From JAXHTH01 sp034211115 (lineage in GTDB: Bacteria; Planctomycetota; Phycisphaerae; Phycisphaerales; SM1A02), in NCBI GenBank assembly GCA_034211115.1, contig JAXHTH010000006.1, forward strand, positions 1 through 18,008: a stretch of 18,008 nucleotides of DNA, read 5' to 3'. Each line of letters begins with the position of its first letter. The first letter of the stretch is position 1. The notes beneath the pieces were generated by a model. It searched no databases. It was not told where the DNA came from and was given only the letters and a program-made list of their open reading frames with translations. This document shows positions 1 to 7,737 of this stretch, in pieces. The position numbers and the translations under genes are program-made.

Positions 1-2636
1 GTGTCGCCGTCGCCGTCCACGTCGCCGTCGGGCGTTCCCCACGCGCTGAGGAGGAACAGCAGGTCGGCGGTGTCGACATCGCCATCACCGTCGAAGTCGG
101 CCGGGCACGACTCGCCGGCGCCGTGAACCTGCACATCATCGATGTACCAGCCCGGGGAGGCGGTGTACTGCCACGTGCCGACGGTGAAGCGGAAGCTCAC
201 CGTCTCACCGGCGTAGTCACTGAGATCGAAGGCGAGGGGGACCCAGGCGTTGGTCGAGCCGGCCCAGCCCGGTTCGCACCCGTAGCCGGGAAGGCCGTCG
301 ATGCACGAATCGGAATACCCGCCGACCGGATGGAGGACGTCCCAGTTGGAGCCGTCATCCGTGATCTCGACGTTGATCCCGTCGTAGGGGCCCCAGATCG
401 AGTACCAGTGCCACAAGGTCAGGCGCGGATCGACCATATCGGTGAGATCGAACTCCGGCGAGACGAGTTCATGATCATCGGAGAGCCCGTACATTCCCGT
501 CAGGTTGGTTCCCCAGCAGTGCTGGCCGGAATGCGCATCCGGGCCCTGCTCGAAGTCGGGCGTCCCCCATTCCCAGTCGTTGTAATAGCCGTCTGCGACG
601 AATCCACCCTCATCGGCCTCGAAATCCTCGGGCACGGCGAGGCGGAGATCGACGTTGGGATTCCCGGACGCATCCAGCAGCCGTACATCAGGCGTCATGC
701 CCGTCTTCGTCACCACCACGAGCCCTTCGAGCGTCTCGGGCACATCGGCAATGGCGTACTCGCCGACGGGTCCGGACATGACGGGCGGAAGGGGGGTGTC
801 CGGAATCGAAACCTCCGCGTTCTCGATCCCCTGGCCGTTTTCGTTCCACACCACGCCGGCCAACTCGACGGTCGGCGTGGGATCGAGTGCGACATCGTAC
901 GTGACCTGGCCCGGCGAGGCGGCGCCCACCACCGTTTCGTCCGTGTCATATCCGAACTTCGTGGCGCGCACGGTCCAGGTGCCGGGTGTGACAGGCAGCG
1001 CATAGGTGCCGTCTTCGGCGGTGACCGTTCGCGTGCCGACCTCGACGATGCGCATCTCGACATCCTCGAGCGGCGCGCCGCCGTCGGCATCGGTGACGGT
1101 TCCCTCGATTGCGGTCAGCTCGCCGAGCATCGCGGGAACGGCGAGGGCGAGATTGGGCCGCGGGCCGATCTGCTCGGGTCCGTTGGTGGGGGTCCCGGTT
1201 TCCTTGAGCAGTTGCGCGATCGTCTGGCCATCCAGCGGCTCGCCGCCGGACTGGGCCTTGTAGATGCCCTGCATGCAGGCGACGGTCCCGGTAACGATGG
1301 GGGTGGCGCTAGAGGTCCCGGAGAAGCCGGCGGTGTACCACTCGTTCTGCGGCCCGCCCTGAAGATCGCCGTAGCCGGTGGTGACGACGTCGAATCCCCA
1401 GCCGGCGAGATCGACGCGCGATCCGTGATTCGTGAAATACGCCGGGTCCAGGCTCGAACCGTCCGTGGCGCCGATGATGATGGCGCCGGAGTCGCGGATG
1501 GTGCGATCGAATCTCCCTTCATACCGGGCATGATCGAAGTCGGCCGACCCGTTCCCGGCGGCTTCGAGGCAGATCACCCCGCGGGCGGTGGCCATCGCGA
1601 TCGCATCGAAGTTCGCCTGCCACCATTCCAGGGCGATGTAGTTCCCGCCGGGTCCGGGGCAGTGGAGCTCGATGATGTAGATGTCTCCGGGATCGAGCTG
1701 GGCGGCGGCCAGGTCGAAGGCATCGGCGGTGGGGATGTTCCAGACCGCGTAACAGCCGATCTCGACCTCGTTGGAGATGCCGGTGACGCCGTACCCGTTG
1801 TCCTGGCCCATGATCTCGCCGACGACGGCGACGCCGTGATCGCTGTACTGCTGCTCGCCGCCCTGGAAGAACGGCGGCTTGTGATCCTCGTGGGTCCAGT
1901 TCCATCCCAGCTCGATGTCGATGATCTTGACCGTTTCGCCGCGCCCGCCCTCGTAGGTCCAGGCGGCGTAGGCGTCGACGCCGTCCGGCGCCGGGCCGAG
2001 ATAGCCCTGCAGCGATTCAAAGTCGGGGGTGGCGGGGTTCAGGGGAGCACCGGGCGAGCCCGCGCCCGATGGGCCGAACCTCCGCGACTGTCTTCGGCGC
2101 AGGGCCGGATCGTCGCGATCGAGCACCGCCAGTTCGGGGACGGGCTCGGCGTAGGCGATCTCGACCTCGGGCAGCGCGTTGAGCTCATCGATGAGCTGCT
2201 CGGCCGCGGCGACGCTCGGCTCCTCGAGCTTCACCGTGTAGTAATTGTTGAGATCCGCCATCTCGCGCCCGGAGGCGGCCTGCGCGGCGACGCGGTCGCG
2301 CTCCAGATCGGCTTCGTCGCGCGAGAAGAGCCGGGTCGTGACGAGACCTTCCCGCTCGGTGAGGATCCGGTTGGCATCGGCGGTATCCGCGCCGGCCCGG
2401 GAGACCAGGCGCCCCTCCCGGAGCCGCACGCGGGTTCCCTCGACGAACTTGACGATGATGAGATCGTCGCGCAGTCCGGGCCAGAGCTTCGTGTGCGTCG
2501 GCTTCTCGGGCACGTGGCGCGGGATCAGCTCCGCGGCCGGCGCGCTCGCGGCGGCGCAGGCCACGACGAGACCCAGCACAAAGAACGCCCTCGGACCGTG
2601 AATCCGGGGTCGGGATTTGCTCGGTCGGCTTCTCAT
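1..2636 (-). CDS. Secreted subtilisin-like serine protease (S8) with dockerin-like C-terminus, partial
   Basis: The frame is open from the ATG at 2636 to the window edge, giving at least 878 codons with no stop, so the 3' end is missing. AGGAGGA lies 4 bases before the ATG and fixes the start. Residues 1-35 form a signal peptide with a basic stretch, then a FFVLGLVVACAAASAPA core. A propeptide-like region follows to about 200. The S8 catalytic domain spans about 205-500: Asp240 (KIIDIELGW), His267 (SDHGVAVVGE), oxyanion Asn362 (EAAGNG) and Ser442 (FSGTSSATP). Two carboxypeptidase-regulatory-like beta domains follow (about 508-588 and 590-655). Then comes a jelly-roll-like region (about 670-842, EDFEADEGGF to WYIDDVQV). 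From Cys844 a dockerin/EF-hand-like repeat begins (DFDGDGDVDTADLL), and a second calcium loop starts at the edge. Family knowledge indicates an exported, calcium-stabilised endopeptidase. The Asp motif reads DIE rather than the usual DTG or DSG. It probably is not part of the sulfur operon upstream. Confidence 0.9.
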   Translation of the reverse strand, partial: MRSRPSKSRPRIHGPRAFFVLGLVVACAAASAPAAELIPRHVPEKPTHTKLWPGLRDDLIIVKFVEGTRVRLREGRLVSRAGADTADANRILTEREGLVTTRLFSRDEADLERDRVAAQAASGREMADLNNYYTVKLEEPSVAAAEQLIDELNALPEVEIAYAEPVPELAVLDRDDPALRRRQSRRFGPSGAGSPGAPLNPATPDFESLQGYLGPAPDGVDAYAAWTYEGGRGETVKIIDIELGWNWTHEDHKPPFFQGGEQQYSDHGVAVVGEIMGQDNGYGVTGISNEVEIGCYAVWNIPTADAFDLAAAQLDPGDIYIIELHCPGPGGNYIALEWWQANFDAIAMATARGVICLEAAGNGSADFDHARYEGRFDRTIRDSGAIIIGATDGSSLDPAYFTNHGSRVDLAGWGFDVVTTGYGDLQGGPQNEWYTAGFSGTSSATPIVTGTVACMQGIYKAQSGGEPLDGQTIAQLLKETGTPTNGPEQIGPRPNLALAVPAMLGELTAIEGTVTDADGGAPLEDVEMRIVEVGTRTVTAEDGTYALPVTPGTWTVRATKFGYDTDETVVGAASPGQVTYDVALDPTPTVELAGVVWNENGQGIENAEVSIPDTPLPPVMSGPVGEYAIADVPETLEGLVVVTKTGMTPDVRLLDASGNPNVDLRLAVPEDFEADEGGFVADGYYNDWEWGTPDFEQGPDAHSGQHCWGTNLTGMYGLSDDHELVSPEFDLTDMVDPRLTLWHWYSIWGPYDGINVEITDDGSNWDVLHPVGGYSDSCIDGLPGYGCEPGWAGSTNAWVPLAFDLSDYAGETVSFRFTVGTWQYTASPGWYIDDVQVHGAGESCPADFDGDGDVDTADLLFLLSAWGTPDGDVDGDGD

Positions 2637-2872
2637 GATTTCCTCCTTTGGCGGCCGATCAGGACGGATTCCGCGCACGCGTTCCTCCCGGCGTATACCG
2701 CATGGTCGCGGCCTCGTTGAGCCGCATCGGCCATTATCCCGGATCTCCGGGTCAGGCCAAGAAGATTCCGCCGGCGGGCGGGGATTCCCCCGGGGCGGTC
2801 GCCGCCTCGACGCCGCCGGGGGCAGCCCTTCGCGCGATCTGAACACGGTCCCCGCGCCGGCGACCGCTCCCT
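2637..2872. other. Intergenic region between qmoC and the protease gene
   Basis: This 236-bp stretch holds no convincing gene. Near the qmoC side there is only a short GC stem (2768-2772 pairing with 2777-2781), followed on the minus strand by AATCTTCTT, which would be a weak terminator for the sulfur operon. A CCCGGA/TCCGGG palindrome lies at 2738-2751. Next to the protease start is its ribosome binding site, AGGAGGA (2641-2647 on the minus strand). Confidence 0.5.
2733..2760 (-). promoter_or_regulatory. Possible sigma-70 promoter for the protease gene
   Basis: On the minus strand TTGGCC (2760-2755) and GATAAT (2738-2733) are separated by 16 bases, about 97 bases before the protease ATG. 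The -35 matches four of six consensus bases and the -10 five of six. In such GC-rich DNA this is suggestive only, but the protease would need its own promoter if the qmo transcript ends upstream. Confidence 0.3.
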
Positions 2873-4048
2873 TTACGGCGAGGCGGGTGCGGCGGCGCCT
2901 TCGGCCGCGGCGGGCGCGGTGCGGCGGGCGCGAACCCGGATGAGATACATCGCCAGCGGGCGATAGATCATGTGCATCCACTTGCCGATGCCGACCTCCA
3001 CGTCGAGCATCGCCACCATCGCCATCACGTGCACGACATACATGAGATACGTCGGCCAGGGCCAGCCGGCGTAGCGGAAGAAGTGCACGAGGATCCCCGT
3101 CACCGCGCCCACCAGGATGAGGCCCGGAAAGAGCCAGTCGGACAGCTCCGACACCTTGTGGATCGCCTCGCGCTTCCGGATGCGCCCGATGAGCATCGAC
3201 AGCGCGCCGTACATGAGAGCGATCGTGGCGTAATACCCCAGCCAGCGCTGGGGATGGTAGACCGGGTAGATGGCGTCCGTCTGGAACCAGCCGAGCAGCC
3301 CGACGATGAGCACGAGCATGATGACATAGCCGGAGACGAAGAACAGGTGCTCGAGCCAGCGTCGCCGCTGGTGATCGCCGCACTCGCGCCATCGCTTCTG
3401 CGTGAAGAAGTGCAGGAGAAACGTCCTGAACTCCCCCACCCAGGCCGAAAGGGGAATGCGCCCTTCATCGGCGTTCGCACCGAGCACGTGCCGGCTCATG
3501 GTCAGCGTGCCGGACGCGACGCGATAGCTCAGGAACAGGAAGTGAAGCACCACCGCGGCCCAGACCCACATCACCGGCGCGAAGCGGTTGAGCGCCACCC
3601 GGTCGGTGATGATCGCGCTGTTGCCGGTGAAGACGGGGTAGAGGATGTGATACAGGGCGAGGATCACGAGCGGGATCAGCGCCCGGATGACGATCGCCGT
3701 CCACATTCTTCTCGGCGATGTGTAGAGCCGGTGCGCGTGGCCGGAGTGGTCGTACTGGGCCGTCAGCCAGCGCCGGGTGGCCATCATGATCTCGCCCGGA
3801 TTCGCATCACGGGGACAGGTGTCCGTGCATTCTCCGCAGTAGTAGCAGAGCCACGGCTCGGGCGCGGCGAGCAGCTTGTCCTTCAGCCCGAGCTGGAGGT
3901 GGCGGATCGTCTGGCGCGGGAACGTGTTGTCACCTTCGGAGAGGGCGCACACCGCGGTGCAGTTGCCGCAGTTGATGCACTTCGTGAGATCTTCGGCGCC
4001 GTACAGGATCATCTCCTGGCGCAGGTTGGGATCGACGCGGCTGGTCAT
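2873..4048 (-). CDS. qmoC: QmoC-like membrane subunit (HdrC-HdrE fusion, quinone-interacting oxidoreductase)
   Basis: 391 residues. The soluble N-terminus carries two complete [4Fe-4S] motifs: Cys24-27-30-34 (CINCGNCTAVC) and Cys68-71-74-78 (CYYCGECTDTCP), as in HdrC. From about residue 112 onward there are six hydrophobic helices (about 112-136, 155-180, 236-256, 268-290, 302-322, 330-350) with histidines, for example in LALYHIL, VVLHFLF and VVHVMAM, that could ligate b-type haem as in HdrE or NarI-type subunits. This HdrC-HdrE fusion is the defining architecture of QmoC, which passes electrons between the cytoplasmic Qmo flavoproteins and menaquinone. Its ATG overlaps the stop of the winged-helix gene (ATGA), so translation is coupled. 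The start is supported by the short N-terminus before the first cluster. The tail is Ala-rich and not conserved-looking. The fold and the association with Qmo are clear. The physiological direction of electron flow is not visible here. Confidence 0.9.
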   Translation of the reverse strand: MTSRVDPNLRQEMILYGAEDLTKCINCGNCTAVCALSEGDNTFPRQTIRHLQLGLKDKLLAAPEPWLCYYCGECTDTCPRDANPGEIMMATRRWLTAQYDHSGHAHRLYTSPRRMWTAIVIRALIPLVILALYHILYPVFTGNSAIITDRVALNRFAPVMWVWAAVVLHFLFLSYRVASGTLTMSRHVLGANADEGRIPLSAWVGEFRTFLLHFFTQKRWRECGDHQRRRWLEHLFFVSGYVIMLVLIVGLLGWFQTDAIYPVYHPQRWLGYYATIALMYGALSMLIGRIRKREAIHKVSELSDWLFPGLILVGAVTGILVHFFRYAGWPWPTYLMYVVHVMAMVAMLDVEVGIGKWMHMIYRPLAMYLIRVRARRTAPAAAEGAAAPASP

Positions 4049-4350
4049 CTCGAGCTTCCCGAGGCGAGTTGATACTGGTAGTAATCGCCGTCCTTGCCCG
4101 ATTCGACGACGAGGTCACGCTTCTTCATGGCGGTGACGTGCCAGAGGACCTGGTGGGCGGGAAGGCCCGTCTTTTCGGCGAGCTGGGGGACGGTCTGGGC
4201 CCCGCCGTCCTTGAGAACCTGCCGGATCGGCTTGCGCAGCGCGTTCTGCTCCTTGATCAGCTCCTGGGTCCGCTGCACGGTTTCCCGGCGCTGCTCGCGC
4301 ATCGTCTTGAGCAGTTGCGCGTTCCGCTTGGGGTCTTTGGCTTGGCTCAT
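4045..4350 (-). CDS. Small winged-helix protein encoded between qmoB and qmoC
   Basis: 101 residues starting MSQAKDPKRNAQLL. The ATG at 4350 overlaps the qmoB stop (ATGA), and its own TGA overlaps the qmoC ATG (ATGA), so all three are translationally coupled. A longer open frame reaches back to 4695 but would lie inside qmoB, so I reject that start. The first ~45 residues are charged and helical, probably coiled coil (TMREQRRETVQRTQELIKEQ). Residues ~50-95 look like a winged helix: TVPQLAEKTGLPAHQVLWHV as the helix-turn-helix, then a wing with KDGDYYQYQL. There are no cysteines, so it is not a cluster protein. It could be a transcription factor. Its place inside a respiratory complex suggests instead a regulatory or assembly subunit, by analogy with DsrD, the small winged-helix activator of dissimilatory sulfite reductase. 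That analogy is inference. Confidence 0.85.
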   Translation of the reverse strand: MSQAKDPKRNAQLLKTMREQRRETVQRTQELIKEQNALRKPIRQVLKDGGAQTVPQLAEKTGLPAHQVLWHVTAMKKRDLVVESGKDGDYYQYQLASGSSR

Positions 4351-6416
4351 ACGCCGACCTCCACGGCCGGTGAATCCGCGGCAATCGCGTCCACCATGGC
4401 CTCGTATTGCTCCAGGGTCCAGCCCTTGAGTGAGAGGGCGCGATTCGGGCAGGCGCCGACGCACACGCCGCACCCGACGCAGTTCGCCGGGGTGATCGAC
4501 GCCCGCTGCACGGTGCGCCCGTCGACGGTCGTCGACTCCAGCGTGATCGCATCCTCGTAGGCGCACACCTCGACGCAGGTGCCGTTCCCGTCGCAGCGCT
4601 CGACATCGACCTCGGCCACATACGGATCGAGTTCGACGGCGCCGGAGCCGAGCAGGGCGCCGACCTTGGCGGCGGCGGCAGACGCGGCCGCACACGCCTC
4701 CTGCGTGTTCATCGGTCCCTGGGCCGTGCCCGCCAGCACGATGCCGGGCACCGCCGTCTCCACCGGCCGCAGCTTCGGATGCACCTCCAGCAGGAACCGG
4801 TCCGTCCCGGGGGAGATCTTGAGCAGCTCGATCAGGTCGGGCACCGGGGTGGGCATCATCCCGACCGAGAGCACGAGCAGGTCCAGGGGAACTTCCAGCT
4901 CCTCGCCGAAGGTGAGCGTGTCCCTCACGCGCACGACGAGCGATGCCTCCGGTTCGTCCGCCGCTTCGATGACGGGCGGCTCCTCCCCGAGATAGCGGAG
5001 GAAGGTCACGCCGTGCCCGCAGGCGTCTTCGTAGATGTCCTCGTGTCCGCGGCCGTAGGTCCGGATGTCCTGGTAGAACTCGAAGAGGTTCGTGTCGGGG
5101 AAACGCTCCTTCAGTTCGTTGGCCGCCTGGAGGCTTGCGGTGCAGCAGACGCGGGAGCAGTAGTTGTTCACCTGCCCGTCTTCCTGCGGCTCGTGGGTGC
5201 CCTCGATCTGCCGGCTGCCCACGCAGTGCATGAGTCCGATGTTCCGAACCGGGTGCCCGTTGAAATGAAGCTGCCCGTTCTGGTTGTTGAACGCGAGCAG
5301 TCTGATCAACTGTGGAAGCGTGATGACTTCGGGGATCCGCCCGTAGCCGAGTTCGCCCTCTCGAGGTTCGTAGGGGTCGAACCCGGTGGCGACGACGATG
5401 GCGCCGATGTTCAGGTGCCGCGTCTCGGTCTTCGCTTCCAGATCAATGGCGTCCGGCGCGATCCTGGCGCATTCGCCGCATCGCGTGCAGGCTTCCCAGT
5501 CGATGGCGGGGGCGGACGGTTCGCATCCTTCATACGGCCGGTAGATCGCCTTGCGCTTCGTGAGGCCGTAGTTGAACTCGTCGGGGACCTCGACGGGGCA
5601 GGCGTCGATGATCGCGGCGGCATCGAAGAGATCGTCGCTGACGCCGCGCGACCGGACGCGGACCTCGGCCTGGAAATCGCCGACGTAGCCGCGGATCGCG
5701 ATGACCTCGGCCCGGGTGAGGACGGTGATGTTGGTGCGCCGGCGGATGGCCCCGATGAGCTCGTCGAGCGAGTCGCGCGCCGCTTCGCCGGTGGGGAAGA
5801 GCGCTTCGAGCTGCGCGGTGCGCCCGCCGAGAAAGGGTGATTTCTCGATGAGGGTGACCTTCAGTCCGCGCCGGGCGATGCAGAGGGCGGCGCGCAGCCC
5901 GGCCACCCCGCCGCCGATCACCAGGGCGTGCTGCTCCGCCTCCAGCCGGATCGCTTCGAGGGGCTCGAGGAGGCGGGCCTTGGACAGGCCCGAGGCCATC
6001 AGCCGCACGGCCTTGGCCGTGGCGCAGTCGCGCGCCCCGCCATGCACCCAACTGTCCTGCTCGCGCAGCCCGACATGGTAATAGAGATAGGGGTTGAGCC
6101 CGGCCCGGCTCAGCGTGTTGCGGAACGTCTGCTCGTGAAGGGACGGAGCGCAGGCGCCGATGATCACCCGGTTGATGCCGTGCTCTTTGATGTCTTCGGC
6201 GATCTTCGCCTGGCCGGTGTCGGAGCACATCGATTCGTCGGTGCGGGAGACGACGACGTTGGGCAACTGGCCGAGCTGCTGGGCGACCTTCTCGCAGTCG
6301 ACGACGTCACTGATGTTCCCGCCGCAATAGCAGGTGTAGACGCCGAGGCGGATGTCTTCGTGCTCCGCCTCGCGGGGCGACGCGTCGCGCGCGTTGTTGT
6401 CGGTGTGTTCAGGCAT
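4347..6416 (-). CDS. qmoB: QmoB-like HdrA-type flavin/iron-sulfur subunit
   Basis: 689 residues from the ATG at 6416. A TTG at 6422 is two codons earlier, but ATG has a purine-rich stretch (GAGAGGGGG) at better spacing. Residues ~22-160 form the HdrA N-terminal domain (GVYTCYCGGNISDVVD, Cys29, Cys31, MCSDTGQ). FAD-binding Rossmann fold: ~163-192 (HALVIGGGVAGLRAAL). An inserted ferredoxin region lies around 265-325. The HdrA Cys pair region YCSRVCC is present, as is the late FAD motif GIVLAGTAQGPMNTQEA. A C-terminal bis-cluster ferredoxin domain occupies ~605-660 (CDGNGTCVEVC, CVGCGVCVGACP). Several cluster cysteines are missing. The first inserted motif keeps only ACPVEVP, the second reads CTRCGECARIAP, and the first C-terminal motif lacks its second Cys. 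Known QmoB carries an MvhD domain after HdrA; here an MvhD-like protein is a separate gene. It could equally be called HdrA. It would form the cytoplasmic electron relay with QmoA and QmoC. Confidence 0.88.
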   Translation of the reverse strand: MPEHTDNNARDASPREAEHEDIRLGVYTCYCGGNISDVVDCEKVAQQLGQLPNVVVSRTDESMCSDTGQAKIAEDIKEHGINRVIIGACAPSLHEQTFRNTLSRAGLNPYLYYHVGLREQDSWVHGGARDCATAKAVRLMASGLSKARLLEPLEAIRLEAEQHALVIGGGVAGLRAALCIARRGLKVTLIEKSPFLGGRTAQLEALFPTGEAARDSLDELIGAIRRRTNITVLTRAEVIAIRGYVGDFQAEVRVRSRGVSDDLFDAAAIIDACPVEVPDEFNYGLTKRKAIYRPYEGCEPSAPAIDWEACTRCGECARIAPDAIDLEAKTETRHLNIGAIVVATGFDPYEPREGELGYGRIPEVITLPQLIRLLAFNNQNGQLHFNGHPVRNIGLMHCVGSRQIEGTHEPQEDGQVNNYCSRVCCTASLQAANELKERFPDTNLFEFYQDIRTYGRGHEDIYEDACGHGVTFLRYLGEEPPVIEAADEPEASLVVRVRDTLTFGEELEVPLDLLVLSVGMMPTPVPDLIELLKISPGTDRFLLEVHPKLRPVETAVPGIVLAGTAQGPMNTQEACAAASAAAAKVGALLGSGAVELDPYVAEVDVERCDGNGTCVEVCAYEDAITLESTTVDGRTVQRASITPANCVGCGVCVGACPNRALSLKGWTLEQYEAMVDAIAADSPAVEVGV

Positions 6417-7737
6417 GGACAAGCCCCCTCTCCCTGGGGGAAGGTGAGGTTTCGCTTCTGACCATCTCGATGTGGGCGGCGGCCTGGGCCGCGGCCGCCC
6501 CGGCCATGACGATGCTGTCGACGATGTCCATCGGCCCGCTCGCCGTCCCGGCCGCGAAGATGCCCGCCCGCTCCGTCTCCGTCGGCGAGAAGTTCGGGCT
6601 GGTGAGCTTCACGAACCCGTCATCGGCGGTGTTGATGCCGTACGTCGTCAGCGGGTCGTGACCGGGCAACATGCCCACCGAGAGCACGACGAGATCGTGC
6701 TTCTGCTCGACGACCTTTCCCTCCTCGACGAGCTCGACGCGGACGATCGGGTTCTTCTCCTCGTCTTCGGTGATCTTCGCCACCTTGCCCTTGACGAACT
6801 GCACGCCCATCGCCTTCGCGTTCTGGTAGAACTGGTCGTAGCCCTTGCCGAACGTGCGGATGTCCATGTAGTAGATGGTGGTGTCGGCCATGGGCAGGGC
6901 GCCGGCGAGGAGCATCGCCTGCTTGATCGCGTACATGCAGCACACGCGGGAGCAGTACTCCACGCCGAGGCTCTTGTCCCGCGAGCCGGCGCACTGCACG
7001 TAGGCGAACGACTCCGGCTCCTTGCCGTCGGAAGGACGGAGCACGTGCCCGTAGGGGCCGGTGGGGGAGAGCAGCCGTTCGACGGTCAGCGCGTCGACCA
7101 CGTTGAGCAGCTTTCCCCCGCCGTACTCGGCCTTCGCGCCCGGCGGGGTGATCTCGAACCCCGTGGCGAGGACGATCGCGCCGGTCTCCAGCTCGATCTC
7201 CTCCGGGACCTGAGAGAAGTCGATGGCGGACGGCGCGCACACCTTCTCGCATTTGCCGCAGAGGATGCAGTTTTCCAAATCGAGCACCGCGGCCTGGGGG
7301 ACGGCGGTGGAGAAGGGCACGCGGATCGCCCCGTGCGATCCGAGGTCCATGTCGAACGGGTCGGGCAGATCGACGGGGCAGGCGGCCTCGCACTTGCGGC
7401 AGGCGGTGCACAGCTCCTCATCGACGTAGCGGGGCTTCTTCAGAATCGTCGCCGCGAAACCGGCTTCACGCTCCGCGATCGACGTGACCTCGCAGTAGGT
7501 GAAGAGCCGGATGTTCTTGTGATGCGCGACGGCCGACATCCTCGGCGTGGTGATGCAACTGCAGCAGTCGAGGGTGGGGAAGACCTTGCTCAGCGCGATC
7601 ATCTTGCCGCCGATGCTCGGCTCGCGTTCGACGAGGGCGACCTGATAGCCCTGGTCGGCGAGATCGAGGGCGGCCTGCATGCCGGCGATCCCGCCCCCGA
7701 CGACCAGCGCATCGACCCGCAGGTTCTGTGCACTCAT
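6409..7737 (-). CDS. qmoA: QmoA-like short HdrA flavoprotein
   Basis: 442 residues. N-terminal FAD-binding fold at ~11-40 (ALVVGGGIAGMQAAL, acidic end at Glu37). The HdrA signature FPTLDCCSCITTPRM has Cys58, 59 and 61. The inserted ferredoxin domain has both motifs complete: CTACRKCEAACP from Cys110 and CILCGKCEKVC from Cys157. YCSRVCCMYAIKQA and the distal FAD motif GIFAAGTASGPMDI are present. It lacks the N-terminal and C-terminal domains of full HdrA, which is the QmoA architecture. Its ATG overlaps the stop of the MvhD-like gene (ATGA), and it overlaps the qmoB ATG by 8 bases. The last residues (SETSPSPRERGLVHA) are encoded by a low-complexity, repeat-like sequence and look like a late addition. 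Expected to work with QmoB and QmoC in moving electrons between a sulfur substrate or carrier and quinone in the cytoplasm next to the membrane. Confidence 0.9.
   Translation of the reverse strand: MSAQNLRVDALVVGGGIAGMQAALDLADQGYQVALVEREPSIGGKMIALSKVFPTLDCCSCITTPRMSAVAHHKNIRLFTYCEVTSIAEREAGFAATILKKPRYVDEELCTACRKCEAACPVDLPDPFDMDLGSHGAIRVPFSTAVPQAAVLDLENCILCGKCEKVCAPSAIDFSQVPEEIELETGAIVLATGFEITPPGAKAEYGGGKLLNVVDALTVERLLSPTGPYGHVLRPSDGKEPESFAYVQCAGSRDKSLGVEYCSRVCCMYAIKQAMLLAGALPMADTTIYYMDIRTFGKGYDQFYQNAKAMGVQFVKGKVAKITEDEEKNPIVRVELVEEGKVVEQKHDLVVLSVGMLPGHDPLTTYGINTADDGFVKLTSPNFSPTETERAGIFAAGTASGPMDIVDSIVMAGAAAAQAAAHIEMVRSETSPSPRERGLVHA
6418..6449. repeat. Dispersed-repeat-like CCCCCAGGGAGAGGGGG element at the qmoA/qmoB junction
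   Basis: The minus strand reads CCTTCCCCCAGGGAGAGGGG and the plus strand CCCCCTCTCCCTGGGGG, with inverted C5 and G5 arms. This resembles the short intergenic repeats rich in CTCTCCC and GGGAGAGG found in many bacterial genomes, which typically encode SPSP-x-RG when read through. Here it encodes the qmoA C-terminus and places GAGAGGGGG before the qmoB ATG. Only one copy is visible, so repeat status is inferred from resemblance. Confidence 0.4.

Noticed and set aside
123..2720. An 865-codon open frame on the plus strand
   Set aside because: It is the codon-aligned antisense of the subtilase gene. The minus-strand reading has a signal peptide, catalytic triad and domains, while the plus-strand protein is Gly/Arg/Val-rich without any recognisable motif.
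4351..4695. N-terminal extension of the winged-helix gene to 4695
   Set aside because: It would overlap qmoB by about 350 bases in another frame. The extension is Arg-rich, whereas the ATG at 4350 gives a clean ATGA coupling.
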